Source of the DNA: Phyllobacteriaceae bacterium
GTDB taxonomy: Bacteria > Pseudomonadota > Alphaproteobacteria > Rhizobiales > Rhizobiaceae
Reading direction: 5' to 3'
DNA length: 64,000 nucleotides
Assembly: GCA_016711085.1 (NCBI GenBank)
Contig: JADJTR010000002.1
Location: 620,001 to 684,000, forward strand
In this document: positions 17,182 to 26,730 of the stretch, piece by piece
Position numbering within the stretch: the stretch's first letter is position 1
How the letters are laid out: each line of letters starts with the position of its first letter
Made by a program: the position numbers and the translations under genes
Notes under the pieces: model-generated
What the model saw: the letters and a program-made list of their open reading frames with translations, nothing else
Databases searched by the model: none
Told to the model about the DNA's origin: nothing

Positions 17182-17833
17182 GGATGTCCACCCGGCCGTC
17201 GGCGAGCACAATGCGGCGCGCGGCGATCTGGTCCATCAGGTGCAGATCGTGGGTGGCGATCACGACGGCGGTGCCGAGGCGGTTCAGTTCGCGAAACAGC
17301 TTCAGCAGCCGCGAGGCCAGCGGCGGATCGACATTGCCGGTCGGCTCGTCGGCGAGCAGCATTTCGGGCTGTTCGATGATGGCGCGGGCGATGGCGGCGC
17401 GCTGCTTTTCGCCGCCGGAAAGCACTGGCGGCAGCACGTTCATGCGGTCGCCAAGGCCGACCCATTTCAACAGATCGACGACATCGGCGCGATAGGAGGC
17501 TTCCTCGCGGCCGCGCACCCGCATCGGCAGGGCGACGTTTTCGTAGGTCGTCATGTGGTCGAGCAGGCGGAAGTCCTGGAAGACAACGCCAATGCGCCGG
17601 CGAAGCAGCGGCAATTCGGCGGCAGGTAACGTTGCCCTGTCCTTGCCGAACACCGTGACAAGCCCCCGCGTCGGCTTCAAGGACAGGAACAGCAGGCGCA
17701 GCAAGGTCGTCTTGCCGGCGCCGGAGGGTCCGGTGAGGAACTGGAACGAACGCGGCTCGACATGAAGGGAAACGTCGCGGAGAATCTCCGGACCCATGCC
17801 GTACCTCAATCCGACATTTTCCAAACGGATCAC
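17174..17833 (-). CDS. ftsE: cell division ATP-binding protein FtsE
   Basis: A 219-residue ABC ATPase that partners FtsX at the septum. It has Walker A GPSGAGKTTLLR, the Q-loop in VFQDFRLLDHMTTYENVALP (typical of FtsE), signature LSGGEKQRAAIARAI, Walker B MLLADEPTGNVD and the switch histidine in VIATHDLHLM. A perfect CtrA-type box (TTAA-N7-TTAA) lies 55-69 nt upstream of its start, suggesting cell-cycle control. ftsX follows with an 8-bp overlap. Confidence 0.94.
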   Translation of the reverse strand: MIRLENVGLRYGMGPEILRDVSLHVEPRSFQFLTGPSGAGKTTLLRLLFLSLKPTRGLVTVFGKDRATLPAAELPLLRRRIGVVFQDFRLLDHMTTYENVALPMRVRGREEASYRADVVDLLKWVGLGDRMNVLPPVLSGGEKQRAAIARAIIEQPEMLLADEPTGNVDPPLASRLLKLFRELNRLGTAVVIATHDLHLMDQIAARRIVLADGRVDIHD

Positions 17834-17887
17834 GTCACTCGTCCTGCCGGCGCCTCTGCGTTGTCGGCGACCCTTCCGAAACCATGG

Positions 17888-17902
17888 TTAAGGCGGCGTT
17901 AA
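17888..17902 (-). promoter_or_regulatory. CtrA-type box upstream of ftsE
   Basis: TTAAGGCGGCGTTAA is a perfect TTAA-N7-TTAA, the full CtrA recognition pattern of alphaproteobacteria. It stands in the 160-bp divergent gap, 55 nt before the ftsE ATG and 92 nt before the 17994 gene, so it could control either. TTAA is rare in DNA this GC-rich, which makes a chance match less likely. Assigned to the minus strand because ftsE is the cell-cycle gene. Confidence 0.55.
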
Positions 17903-17993
17903 TCGCCTTGTGGCGGCTTTTGCATGGCATTGGTGAAAAAGAGTTAACCAATCTCCATTACCCCGAAACAAACCCGCCGCGAAAGGATGCGCG

Positions 17994-18611
17994 ATGGCGA
18001 ACGATTCCGGCAGCCGCCCGGTCATCGGCGAAATCATCGGCACGCCGTCCGGCATGGCGAATCGCCGGCCGGCCGACGCGGTCGACGCGCATTTCGAAAC
18101 CGTCGCGGCCGACATTTCCCTTCCGCCTTCGCATTTCGCGCCGGAGCGCGGGACGGCGCCGCTCGGCGGCATCGCGTTTCTGGGCGGCGCCGGCGAAACC
18201 GGTGGTTCCGAACGCGGCGGGCCGGCCTTCTGGGTCACCGGATTGCTGGCGGTCGCGGCAGCCTTCTGGTTTTCCGGCGGCCACGCCGCTTTTCTCGGCC
18301 CGAAATCGACTCCGGTCGGCGCCATTCCCGCCGGCTTCGAAATGCTGGATCTGACGTCGCGGGTCGAACGCGTCAACGGGCGCGCGGTCCTGCTGGTCGA
18401 CGGCGCGGTGCAAAATACGGGCATGGCCGCCGCGCCTTCGCCGCGCGTCATCCTCAATGTCGAAAGCGACAATGGCTCGACGACGCGATATCTTCTCGGC
18501 TTCGGTTCGGGATCGCTCGAGCCGGGCGACACGTCATCGTTTTCAAGCCGGCTCGATGCGCCGAAGGGCGGAGTCAAACGCGTTTATGCGACTTTCGAGG
18601 AGACCGAATAA
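17994..18611 (+). CDS. single-pass membrane protein, DUF3426-like C-terminal part
   Basis: A 205-residue protein I recognise only by context. Residues 1-78 are low-complexity and disordered, one membrane helix lies at FWVTGLLAVAAAFWFSGG, and the C-terminal domain (EMLDLTSRVERVNGRAVLLVDGAVQNTG, then RVILNVESDNG) looks like the DUF3426-type domain found in proteins at this locus in Hyphomicrobiales. The usual N-terminal zinc ribbon (MJ0042 type) is absent: no CxxC pair is present. It is divergent from ftsE and overlaps hpt by one base. Confidence 0.65.
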   Translation: MANDSGSRPVIGEIIGTPSGMANRRPADAVDAHFETVAADISLPPSHFAPERGTAPLGGIAFLGGAGETGGSERGGPAFWVTGLLAVAAAFWFSGGHAAFLGPKSTPVGAIPAGFEMLDLTSRVERVNGRAVLLVDGAVQNTGMAAAPSPRVILNVESDNGSTTRYLLGFGSGSLEPGDTSSFSSRLDAPKGGVKRVYATFEETE

Positions 18612-19153
18612 TGCCCGTTGTCCGCGGCAAGGCGATTGAAATCCTGTTTTCCGCGTCGGCGATCGCGCGGCGCAACCTCGAGCTGGCCAAGGACATCGCG
18701 GCCCATGATTACACCGACCTGCTGGTCATCGCGATCCTGAAGGGCTCGTTCGTGTTCGCCGCCGATCTGGTGCGCGCCATGCACGATGCGGGCCTTGCGC
18801 CCGAGGTCGAGTTCATCACCATTTCCTCTTACGGCAAGGGCACGACCAGCGGCGAACTCAAGGTGCTGCGCGACATCGACAGCAACCCGAACGGCCGCGA
18901 CGTGCTGTTGATCGACGACATTCTCGAATCGGGCAAGACGCTCAAATTCGCCCGCGACCTGATGATCGGGCGCGGCGCCAAAAACGTCGTCATCGCGACA
19001 TTGCTCGACAAGCGGATGCGCCGGCAGAGCGCCATCGACGCCGATTTCGTGGGCTTCGACTGCCCGGATCATTTCGTTGTCGGCTACGGCATGGATGTCG
19101 GTCATGCCTTTCGCGAATTGCCGTTTGTCGGCGTGGTGACGGGAGACGCCTGA
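18611..19153 (+). CDS. hpt: hypoxanthine phosphoribosyltransferase
   Basis: A 180-residue purine salvage enzyme making IMP or GMP from hypoxanthine or guanine and PRPP. Evidence: VIAILKGSFVFAADLVRAM, the flexible-loop ISSYGKGTTSGE, the PRPP-binding DVLLIDDILESGKTL and the C-terminal DFVGFDCPDHFVVGYGMD. The start codon shares its A with the preceding TAA stop, so it is coupled to the membrane protein gene. The CpdR-like regulator follows by one base. Confidence 0.93.
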   Translation: MPVVRGKAIEILFSASAIARRNLELAKDIAAHDYTDLLVIAILKGSFVFAADLVRAMHDAGLAPEVEFITISSYGKGTTSGELKVLRDIDSNPNGRDVLLIDDILESGKTLKFARDLMIGRGAKNVVIATLLDKRMRRQSAIDADFVGFDCPDHFVVGYGMDVGHAFRELPFVGVVTGDA

Positions 19154-19154
19154 G

Positions 19155-19529
19155 ATGAGCGGACAGACCCATCGCATCCTCGTGGTCGAGGACGACGAAT
19201 CGGTGCGCGCGCTGGCGGCGCGGGCGCTTTCGGGCGGCGGGCGGATGATCGACACCGCCGCCGACGGCGAAGAAGGGTTGGCCCTAATCGACGCGGCGGC
19301 GGGAGGCTACGATCTGGTCGTTTCCGACATCCGCATGCCGGCGCTCGACGGCATCGCCATGGCCAAGGCGGCGGCGGAGCGCTATCCGGACCTGAAAATC
19401 CTGCTGATGACAGGTTATGCCGAGCAGCGCGAGCGCGCCGCCGATCTGACAAACATCATCATCGACGTGCTTCAGAAGCCGTTCCAGCTGGCGGATTTAC
19501 GCAGCGCCGTCAATTCGGCGCTGGCCTGA
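19155..19529 (+). CDS. CpdR-like single-domain response regulator
   Basis: A 124-residue receiver domain with no output domain. The acidic pocket is VVEDDES, the phosphoacceptor aspartate is in VVSDIRMPALDGI, the conserved Thr is in LLMTGYAEQR and the Lys in VLQKPFQLADL. The TGYAEQRERAADL and KPFQLADL features match the CpdR group, which in Caulobacter and rhizobia controls ClpXP delivery of cell-cycle proteins. The position behind hpt is shared by many Hyphomicrobiales. The exact CpdR assignment is by similarity and context. Confidence 0.78.
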   Translation: MSGQTHRILVVEDDESVRALAARALSGGGRMIDTAADGEEGLALIDAAAGGYDLVVSDIRMPALDGIAMAKAAAERYPDLKILLMTGYAEQRERAADLTNIIIDVLQKPFQLADLRSAVNSALA

Positions 19530-19533
19530 GCCG

Positions 19534-22100
19534 TCACCGCATGTCGAGCAAACGCTCAAGATAGCTGCGCTCCAGTTCGGGCGACAGCGCGTCGCCGAGC
19601 CGGCGGCGGATGGCTTCGAGGATGCGTCGCGCGCGCTCGGCGTCGAACTCGTCCGGTACGTCGACGCTTTCGCCGAAATCGGGTCCGTCGGTCGCCTCCG
19701 GCCGGCCGAGCGGATCGCGATTGTCGCCATTGCGCTGGCCGCCCGGCTGGGAGCCGCCCTGTTCGCCCTGGCCCATCTGCTGCATCTGGCGCATCATCTC
19801 GGCGGCGCCTCGCCGCATCGCCTCGAGCGCGCGTCCCTGCTCGGAAACGGCGCCGCGCCGTTCGCCCTCGCCCAATGCTTCGCCGGCGCCGTCCATGGCG
19901 TCGCCGGCGTCGCCGAAGCCCTTGCCGGGATCGATGCCCATGCCCTCGAGCTGGTCCATCAGCTGGCCGAATTCGCCGCGCAACTGGCCCTGGCGGTCCT
20001 GCAATTCGCCGAAACCCTCGCCGGGCCTTTCGCCCGAACCCCCGGGATCGTCGCCCTGCCCGCCGGGCATGCGGCCGCCTTGCTGCTCGCCGCCGTCGCC
20101 CTGTCCGCCGTCCTGCCCGCGCTGACCCTGCTGCCCGCCGGGGTTTTCACCGGGCTGTTGCGGACGCCCGTCGGGCGAACGACCCATGCGGTCGGTTTCG
20201 TTCATCAGCTCCTGCTGGCGGCGCATGATTTCGCCGAGCTTGTTCATTTGCTTGCGCATGGGATTCTGCGCCGATTGGCCCTGGCCGTTCTGGCGCCGGC
20301 CGGCCTGCAGGTTCTCCATCATCTCCTGCATCTGCGACAGCAATTCCTTCGCCTTGTCCTTCTGGCCGGATTTGGACAGTTTCTCGATCTGCTCCATCAT
20401 GCGGTCGATATCGTTCTTGCGCATTTCGCGCGCATCGGGATCGCGTTCCGCGGTTTGCGGGTTGCGCTCGGCCTGTTCGGCCAGTTCGCGCAGGAATTTG
20501 TCCATAGCCTTGCGCAATTCGTCCATGAGCTTGGCGATTTCCTCGTCGGAGGCATCGTTTTCGAGCGCGTTCTTCAGGTTCTCCTGCGCCTGGCGCAGCG
20601 CCTTTTCGGCGTCGGACAGATCGCCCTCCTCGATGCCGATGGCGACCGTCCACAAATAATCGACCACGGCGCGCAATTCGTCGTCGGAGCGCGCCATGTC
20701 GAGCCGCGTCATCGCCGTCACCAAGCCGAGATAATGGGCGGCGAGCGGAATGGTGTCGGCCGGCCGGATTGTCATCGCCTCCATCAGGTCGAGGACGCGG
20801 CGCTTCGCATTGGCGTCGAGCGCGATCAGGCGACGCTGCTCGATCAGGGCGCGGGCCAGCGGATTGGTGAAACGGCGCTCCGGCAAGGTCGCCGATTTCG
20901 TTTCCGATCTGCCCGTATTGCCGGCCGCGTCGCGGACCACGAGAGTTACGTCGACGGCGCCGCCGGCGAAGGGGTGTTTGACGAGATCCTTGGTCGATTT
21001 CGCCTTCGGTTCCTTGGCGCCCCTTTTCGGCATGACCAGCGCCATCTCCGGCGCGGCATAGAGCGGGCGGGCGCCCGGCTTGCCGGCTTCGGCGAAGGTC
21101 ATGTCAACCGACCCGCCGGTGGCGCCGTAATCGTCCTCGACTGTGTAGTGCAGTTCGAAAGCGCCATTGACGCCGCGCTTCGGTTCGGCGGCGAAGCGGA
21201 CGACCGGAGCGGTGTCGGGAATGACCGAGAAGGCCCAGCGGCCGATTTCGCGCTCGCCGTCGCGCACCACCCATGCGCCCGCGGCGGCCAGAACATCGGC
21301 AAAGGCGCGGGCAGCCTTTGTCTCCGGCGTGGCGGCGATATCGCGGGCTTCACCCGCGGCCGGAGCGAATTGCAGCGTTTCCGCGCCCGATCCTCCGGTG
21401 AGGCGAAGGGCCAGGTGCTGCCGACCGGCGCGGCGCGGGTCGCGGTTTCGCCGAGCGCCAGCATCACCGGCGGTCGTCGCGTGTAGGCGGGCGGCGTCAG
21501 CCAGGCGTCGATGCGCGGGGCGGGCGCGAGAACAGGCGCCGCGCCGCGCCAGGCGTCGGCGATCGAACCGCCATGCGGACCGAGGGAAAAGGCGAAAGCG
21601 GCGACCAGGCCAAGCGGCGCGAGGGCGCGGAGAGCCCAAGGATCGAAGCGGGGGACGTCGGTGCGCGGCGAATCGGGTTCGACGCCGGCCAGTTTTTCGC
21701 TCATGCGGCGGCGATGTTCGCGCCAAAGCGCATCGGCGAAGGCGCCGCCACCGGGCGCAATGGCGTCGTTCAGCGCGGTCACCGGGGCGTGGGGAAGGGC
21801 GTTGGCTGTTTCGATGCGGCGGTCGATTTCGCCGCCCTCCGGCAGGCGGAAGCGCCGCAGCATGAGCAGCGCCGCAAGCGCCATGGCGGCCATGGCGACA
21901 ACGGCGGCCAGACGCAGGGCGTCGGGGGCCATGCGAAAGAACCCGCTCCAGGCGAGCGCCAGGAAGATCGCCACGACGAGCGCCAGCGGCAAAACCAGCG
22001 GCCAAGCCCGCTCCACAACCATAGACGCGAAAGTCAGGCGACGGGCGCGGCCAAGCGCGCCGGTTCCGTTCTGTCGATTGCGGTCTTGCTGGTCCATCAA
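19534..22100 (-). CDS. TIGR02302 family (DUF4175) protein, frameshifted
   Basis: A large alphaproteobacterial protein of about 855 residues. Two membrane helices are near the N terminus (LVLPLALVVAIFLALAWSGF and ALRLAAVVAMAAMALAALLML). A beta-rich middle follows (ELHYTVEDDYGATGG), then a helical, very Gln/Gly-rich C-terminal third with many GQ-type repeats, ending in FDAERARRILEAIRRRLGD. The frame breaks near 21416: the N-terminal half ends in APVGST and the rest resumes as LALRLTGGSG one base off, so one base is missing. Function unknown; size and domain order are those of the family. It faces the CpdR-like gene tail to tail. Confidence 0.82.
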
Positions 22101-22203
22101 GGCTTCCGGTTACGCCGCTTCGGCGCGACATGACAGCGAACTTACCACCAATCGCGGCGAAGGCGAGGCGAAGCGCGAAAACGTGATCTACGCGCGGTAG
22201 CGC

Positions 22204-23469
22204 TCAGAGCCAGTCCGGCACCGAATCGAGGCCGATCAGGGCTTCGATCGACAGGCGTGGCCGCACGACGTGGAAGCGATCACCCGAAACCAGCACTTCG
22301 GGAACAAGCGGGCGGGAATTGTAGGTTCCGGCTTGCACCGCGCCATAGGCGCCGGCGGTCATGACGGCGAGCAGGTCGCCGGGGTTCGGGCGAGGCAGGT
22401 CGCGATCATGACCGAGGAAATCCCCGCTTTCGCAAACCGGTCCGACAATGTCGGCGACGATGCGGGCGTCGCCGGCCTCTGCGAGGCGAACCGGACGAAT
22501 GTCGTGCCACGCGTCATACAGCGTCGGGCGGACCAGATCGTTCATCGCTGCGTCGACGATGATGAAATTCTTCGCGTCGCCGTCCTTAACGTAAAGCGCC
22601 GAAGCGACAAGGATTCCCGCATTGGCGGCGATCAAACGGCCGGGCTCGACGACAATGGCGACATCAAGCCCGCCAAGATGGCGGCGTACGATTTCGGCAT
22701 AGGCCGACGGGTCGGGCGGCGGATCATTGTCGAAACGGTAGGGTACGCCGAGACCGCCGCCGAGATCGACATGCTCTATTGCATGCCCGTCGGCGCGCAG
22801 CGCAATAACCAATTCGGTCAGCAGGCGGAAAGCCTCGTCGAAGGGCTGCAATTCGGTGATCTGGCTGCCGATATGCATGTCGACGCCGGCAACCCGCATG
22901 CCCGGCAACCGCGCGGCGCGGGCGAACACGGCGCGGGCGCGGTCGAATGGAATGCCGAATTTGTCGGCCTTTTTGCCGGTCGAGATCTTCCGGTGGGTTT
23001 TCGAGTCGACATCCGGATTGATGCGCAGGGAAACCGGCGCGGATTTGCCGGCGGCGACGGCGCGCGCCGAGAGCAATTCCAGCTCCGGCTCGGACTCGAC
23101 ATTGAAGCAGTGGATGCCGGCGGCGAGCGCCGCGTCCATCTCGGCCGCCGTCTTGCCGACACCGGAGAACATGATCTTGCCCGCCGGAATGCCAGCGGCG
23201 AGCGCGCGGGCCAATTCGCCGCCCGAAACAACGTCGGCGCCGGCGCCGAGTTTGGCCAGCAGCGTCAGCACCGCCTGGTTGGAATTGGCCTTCATGGCGT
23301 AGCAGACCAGCGTATCCATGCCGGCGAACGAGCGGGAATACACTTCGTAGTGGCGGGTCAGCGTCGCGGCGGAATAGCAATAAAACGGCGTGCCGACCGC
23401 CGCCGCGATCGCGGGCAGTGGGACATTCTCGGCGTGCAACACGCCGTCGCGGTAGTCGAAATGGTTCAC
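22204..23469 (-). CDS. lysA: diaminopimelate decarboxylase
   Basis: A 421-residue fold-type III PLP enzyme that converts meso-diaminopimelate to lysine, the last step of lysine synthesis. The PLP lysine is in VCYAMKANSNQAV (K60). Further blocks are MFSGVGKTAAEM, the HIGSQI strand, EHVDLGGGLGVPY, VEPGRLIAANAG and the cysteine region GPVCESGDFLG with AMNDLVRPTLYDA. The start ATG is 13 bp after the lptM stop, giving the argH-lptM-lysA order normal for the group. Confidence 0.95.
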   Translation of the reverse strand: MNHFDYRDGVLHAENVPLPAIAAAVGTPFYCYSAATLTRHYEVYSRSFAGMDTLVCYAMKANSNQAVLTLLAKLGAGADVVSGGELARALAAGIPAGKIMFSGVGKTAAEMDAALAAGIHCFNVESEPELELLSARAVAAGKSAPVSLRINPDVDSKTHRKISTGKKADKFGIPFDRARAVFARAARLPGMRVAGVDMHIGSQITELQPFDEAFRLLTELVIALRADGHAIEHVDLGGGLGVPYRFDNDPPPDPSAYAEIVRRHLGGLDVAIVVEPGRLIAANAGILVASALYVKDGDAKNFIIVDAAMNDLVRPTLYDAWHDIRPVRLAEAGDARIVADIVGPVCESGDFLGHDRDLPRPNPGDLLAVMTAGAYGAVQAGTYNSRPLVPEVLVSGDRFHVVRPRLSIEALIGLDSVPDWL

Positions 23470-23482
23470 GGAATTCGTCCGG

Positions 23483-23695
23483 TCAGTCGATCAGGGCGTC
23501 GAGGATGAAGCGCCGCCGGGGCGCTTCCGCCGGCGCTTCCTCCTCGACCGGCGTTCCGGCTTCCTGGGCCGCCTTGCGTTCTTCCGCCGCCGCTTGCGAC
23601 GGGGTCAACAGGTCGCCTTTGCGGCCGCAAGCCGAAAGCGATGGCAGCGCGAAGGCAATCAGGGCAAAAGCGAGGGCGATGCGGCTGGCGGTCAT
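23483..23695 (-). CDS. lptM: LptM-like small lipoprotein
   Basis: A 70-residue lipoprotein. Signal peptide MTASRIALAFALIAFALPSLSAC has a lipobox LSAC with C23 as the lipidated residue. The mature part starts CGRKGDLLTPSQ, the hallmark of LptM/YifL proteins, which in E. coli assist maturation of the LPS transporter LptDE. The rest is a short Glu/Ala-rich tail with PRRRFILDALID. Its position between argH and lysA is the usual one. A gene this short is supported by both motif and synteny. Confidence 0.85.
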   Translation of the reverse strand: MTASRIALAFALIAFALPSLSACGRKGDLLTPSQAAAEERKAAQEAGTPVEEEAPAEAPRRRFILDALID

Positions 23696-23764
23696 GCGGT
23701 CGGATCCATGGTTCGCGATGGCGTCACACGTCTAGCGCAAATTCGGGCGCGACGCATCCCCGTA

Positions 23765-25165
23765 TCAGGTTTTCGCCAGGCGTTTGCGCCAGGCCTTGAT
23801 TTGCTTGCGCACTTCGCCCGGCGCCGCGCCGCCATAGCTTTTTCGGCTTTTAACCGACGCCTCGACGGTCAGCACCGAGAAAACTTCCCCCGTGATCCCG
23901 GCGTGGATGGCCTGCAAATCGGCAAGCGCCAGCCGGTGCAGCGGCAACTTTTTCTCTTCCGCCAGCTTCACGGCGCGGCCGGTGACGTGGTGCGCTTCGC
24001 GGAAAGGGATTTTCAGTTCGCGCACCAGCCAGTCGGCCAGGTCGGTGGCGGTCGAATATCCGGACGCGGCGGCTTTGCGCATGGCGGCGGCGTCGACGAC
24101 GATGTCTTTCACCATGCCGGTCATGGCGGCGAGCATCAGGTCGAGCGTTTCGGCGGCGTCGAAGACGGCTTCCTTGTCTTCCTGCATGTCCTTGGAATAG
24201 GCGAGCGGCAGACCCTTCATCACGGTCAGCAGGCCGATCAGATGGCCGTTGACGCGGCCGGTCTTGGCGCGGACCAGTTCGGCGGCGTCGGGATTCTTCT
24301 TCTGCGGCATGATCGACGAGCCGGTCGAAAACGCGTCCGACAATCTGGCGAAGCCGAATTGCGGCGTCGTCCACAGGACAATTTCCTCGGCGAAGCGCGA
24401 AAGATGCGTGGCGCAGATGGCCGCAAGGGCGAGAAATTCCAGGGCGAAATCGCGGTCAGAGACCGAATCGATCGAATTGCGTGTCGGTTCGCGAAAACCG
24501 AGCGCCTTCGCGGTCGCGAACCGGTCGATCGGAAACGGCGTGCCGGCGAGCGCGGCGGCGCCGAGCGGGCACTCGTTCATGCGTTCGACGGCGTCGTCGA
24601 CGCGCGAGCGGTCGCGGGCGAACATCTCGACATAAGCCAACAGATGATGGCCGAAGGTGACCGGCTGGGCGACCTGCAAATGGGTAAAACCGGGCATGAT
24701 CGTTGAGGCATTCTCCTCCGCCCGATCGAGCAGGGCTTCGATGAGGCCGGTCAGCGCGGCGCGCACGCACAGCAACTCGTTCTTCACCCACAGGCGGAAA
24801 TCGACGGCGACCTGGTCGTTGCGCGAGCGCGCCGTGTGCAGCCGGCCGGCGGCCGGACCGATCAGTTCGGCGAGGCGCGCCTCGACATTCATGTGAATGT
24901 CCTCAAGCCGGGTCGAAAAGGCGAATTTCCCGCTCTCGATCTCTTCACGAATGGTTTTAAGGCCGGCGACGATCTTGTCGCGGTCGTCCGCCGTGATTAT
25001 GTCGGCGTCGGCGAGCATGGTCGCGTGCGCGATCGAACCGGCGATGTCCTCGGCGTAGAGCTTGCGGTCGAAGCCGATCGAGGCGTTGATGGCTTCCATG
25101 ATCGCGGCGGGTCCGGCGGCGAAACGGCCGCCCCACATCGTGTTCGACGTTTTTTTCTCGCTCAT
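23765..25165 (-). CDS. argH: argininosuccinate lyase
   Basis: A 466-residue tetrameric lyase of the fumarase superfamily that splits argininosuccinate to arginine and fumarate. Signature GSSIMPQKKNPD with the mobile-loop serine, plus ARSRNDQVAVDFRLW, GFTHLQVAQPVTFGHHLLAY and LGAAALAGTPFPIDR. Length is normal. It is divergent from tlpA (24 bp between starts) and runs toward lptM-lysA. Confidence 0.95.
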   Translation of the reverse strand: MSEKKTSNTMWGGRFAAGPAAIMEAINASIGFDRKLYAEDIAGSIAHATMLADADIITADDRDKIVAGLKTIREEIESGKFAFSTRLEDIHMNVEARLAELIGPAAGRLHTARSRNDQVAVDFRLWVKNELLCVRAALTGLIEALLDRAEENASTIMPGFTHLQVAQPVTFGHHLLAYVEMFARDRSRVDDAVERMNECPLGAAALAGTPFPIDRFATAKALGFREPTRNSIDSVSDRDFALEFLALAAICATHLSRFAEEIVLWTTPQFGFARLSDAFSTGSSIMPQKKNPDAAELVRAKTGRVNGHLIGLLTVMKGLPLAYSKDMQEDKEAVFDAAETLDLMLAAMTGMVKDIVVDAAAMRKAAASGYSTATDLADWLVRELKIPFREAHHVTGRAVKLAEEKKLPLHRLALADLQAIHAGITGEVFSVLTVEASVKSRKSYGGAAPGEVRKQIKAWRKRLAKT

Positions 25166-25189
25166 GGACGGGCGCCCTCGGAGACCACA

Positions 25190-25846
25190 ATGACCGGCGA
25201 AACGACGAAAAGCCCGTTGAGACTGATCGCGGCGGCTGGCGTTCTCGGTCTGATCGCCGGCGCGGCGATCCTATACGTGAGGCTTGCACCCTCTGGCAAC
25301 GGCCCGGTCGGCATCGCCGATGCGGCTTGCGCGGCGAAGGGGGAGAAGGCCGCCGCGGTCGCCGGCGCGGCTACGGGCGACGTGGCGGCGCTGCTGGCGG
25401 CGAAATCGACTGAATCGCTCGCCGCTTTGGCGTTCGAAAACGGCGCCGGCAAGCCGACGACGCTCGGCGCATTTGCCGGCAAGGCGCTGCTGGTCAATCT
25501 GTGGGCGACCTGGTGCGTGCCGTGCCGCGAGGAAATGCCGGCGCTCGACACATTGCAGCAGACAAAGGGCGGGGCCGATTTCGAGGTCGTGACGGTCAAT
25601 CTCGACCGCGGCGGGGCCGAAAAGCCGCGCGCCTTTCTCGACGAGATCGGCGTCAAGGCGCTGACGCTCAATCGCGATCCGACGCTCAAGCTGTTCAACG
25701 AGGCCAAGGCGCGCGGATTGGCGCTCGGCCTGCCGGCGACGTTTCTGGTCGACAGGCAAGGCTGCCTGATCGCCCACATGAACGGCCCGGCCGATTGGGC
25801 CGGGCCCGATGCGCTCAGGGTGATCGATGCGCTGACGGGCGGTTGA
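25190..25846 (+). CDS. tlpA: TlpA family thiol:disulfide interchange protein
   Basis: A 218-residue membrane-anchored thioredoxin-like protein. One N-terminal helix (RLIAAAGVLGLIAGAAILYV) places the domain in the periplasm. The redox motif is in VNLWATWCVPCREEMPAL (C109/C112). The cis-proline region is LGLPATFLVDRQGCLI. TlpA-type proteins keep periplasmic cysteines reduced, for example for cytochrome oxidase copper sites. Two further cysteines (DAACAAKG and RQGC) are as in other TlpA proteins. It is convergent with the adjacent diheme cytochrome gene, 4 bp apart. Confidence 0.9.
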   Translation: MTGETTKSPLRLIAAAGVLGLIAGAAILYVRLAPSGNGPVGIADAACAAKGEKAAAVAGAATGDVAALLAAKSTESLAALAFENGAGKPTTLGAFAGKALLVNLWATWCVPCREEMPALDTLQQTKGGADFEVVTVNLDRGGAEKPRAFLDEIGVKALTLNRDPTLKLFNEAKARGLALGLPATFLVDRQGCLIAHMNGPADWAGPDALRVIDALTGG

Positions 25847-25850
25847 CGGC

Positions 25851-26288
25851 TCAATCGTCGTCGAACTGGCCTTTTTCCGCGCCCTTGTGGCAGGCGACGC
25901 AATTGGCCCAGGTGCCGGCTTTTTTCAGCGACGCTTCCGACACTTCGCCCTTGTGTTCGCCGACGAACCAGCGGCGCTCGGAAATGCGCAGCAGCGGCTT
26001 GCCTTCGGCGTCGACGGCTGTCGGATCGTCCTTGCCGGCGTTGGCGACCAGATAGTCTCGAATATGGGCGACCGAGGCGTCGTCGAGGCTGGCAACCTCG
26101 CCGAAGTGATCTTGCAGGCCGGCCATCACCGCTTCCCAGTTCGCCGCCGGCAGCAGCCGCGGCGGATAGGCGATGTGACAGGCGGCGCATTCCGCCTTGG
26201 TCATTTCGTCGGTGACCATGCGGTCGGCGGCGGTCGCCGCGACGGCGGTCGAGGCGAGGAGGGCGGCGGCGAGCAACAGGCGTTTCAT
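25851..26288 (-). CDS. periplasmic diheme cytochrome c (DHC-type)
   Basis: A 145-residue exported protein (signal MKRLLLAAALLASTAVAATA) with two c-type heme sites, CAACH in the N-terminal part and CVACH near the C terminus, and the block YPPRLLPAANWEAVMAGLQDHFG characteristic of the diheme cytochrome DHC family (PF09626). DHC is known as an electron-transfer partner of SHP in Rhodobacter and relatives. The fused membrane protein 0.5 kb upstream has a second, very similar DHC domain. It is last in a three-gene operon, 16 bp after the SHP gene. Confidence 0.87.
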   Translation of the reverse strand: MKRLLLAAALLASTAVAATAADRMVTDEMTKAECAACHIAYPPRLLPAANWEAVMAGLQDHFGEVASLDDASVAHIRDYLVANAGKDDPTAVDAEGKPLLRISERRWFVGEHKGEVSEASLKKAGTWANCVACHKGAEKGQFDDD

Positions 26289-26304
26289 GACGGGTTTCCT
26301 TCCC

Positions 26305-26730
26305 TTACTGGCTGGCGAGCCAAGAGATGACGTCTCCGGCTTCCTTGGCGGTGCAATCGCGGCCGAGCACGGAATTGCAGTTGCGGCCGATCCATTTCTC
26401 GACCTTGGCGAGGTCGGTGTAGCGGTCCGCCTGAACCGAGACCGCCATCGGATCGATCGCCTTGCCGGCGCGGGTCTGGCCGGATTTCTTGATGTTGTCG
26501 GTGTGGCACGACGTGCAGGAGGGCGTTTCCGCGCCGCCGCCGGTGTGCTTGGCGAAGAAGAACGCCTTGCCCGCGGCCGCGTCGAAGCCGGAGAAAGCCG
26601 GGTCGGCGGCTTTGGCCTTGTCAGCCCAGGCGGCGATGATGGCGTCCTGGCCGGGACCGGCGGAGGCAGCGCCGGTGAAAGCGGCGGCGGCCAGACCGAT
26701 GGCCATGGCGATGGCGCGGGCGTGTTTCAT
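26305..26730 (-). CDS. SHP-type monoheme cytochrome c (DUF1924)
   Basis: A 141-residue exported monoheme cytochrome with signal peptide MKHARAIAMAIGLAAAAFTGAASA. The heme site is SCTSCHTDN. The C-terminal block YTDLAKVEKWIGRNCNSVLGRDC has the cysteine pair and asparagine typical of sphaeroides heme protein (SHP), a high-spin cytochrome that binds O2 and NO. I start at MKHARA, which overlaps the cytochrome b gene stop by 4 bp. The terminal electron acceptor in the cell is not known. Confidence 0.86.
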   Translation of the reverse strand: MKHARAIAMAIGLAAAAFTGAASAGPGQDAIIAAWADKAKAADPAFSGFDAAAGKAFFFAKHTGGGAETPSCTSCHTDNIKKSGQTRAGKAIDPMAVSVQADRYTDLAKVEKWIGRNCNSVLGRDCTAKEAGDVISWLASQ

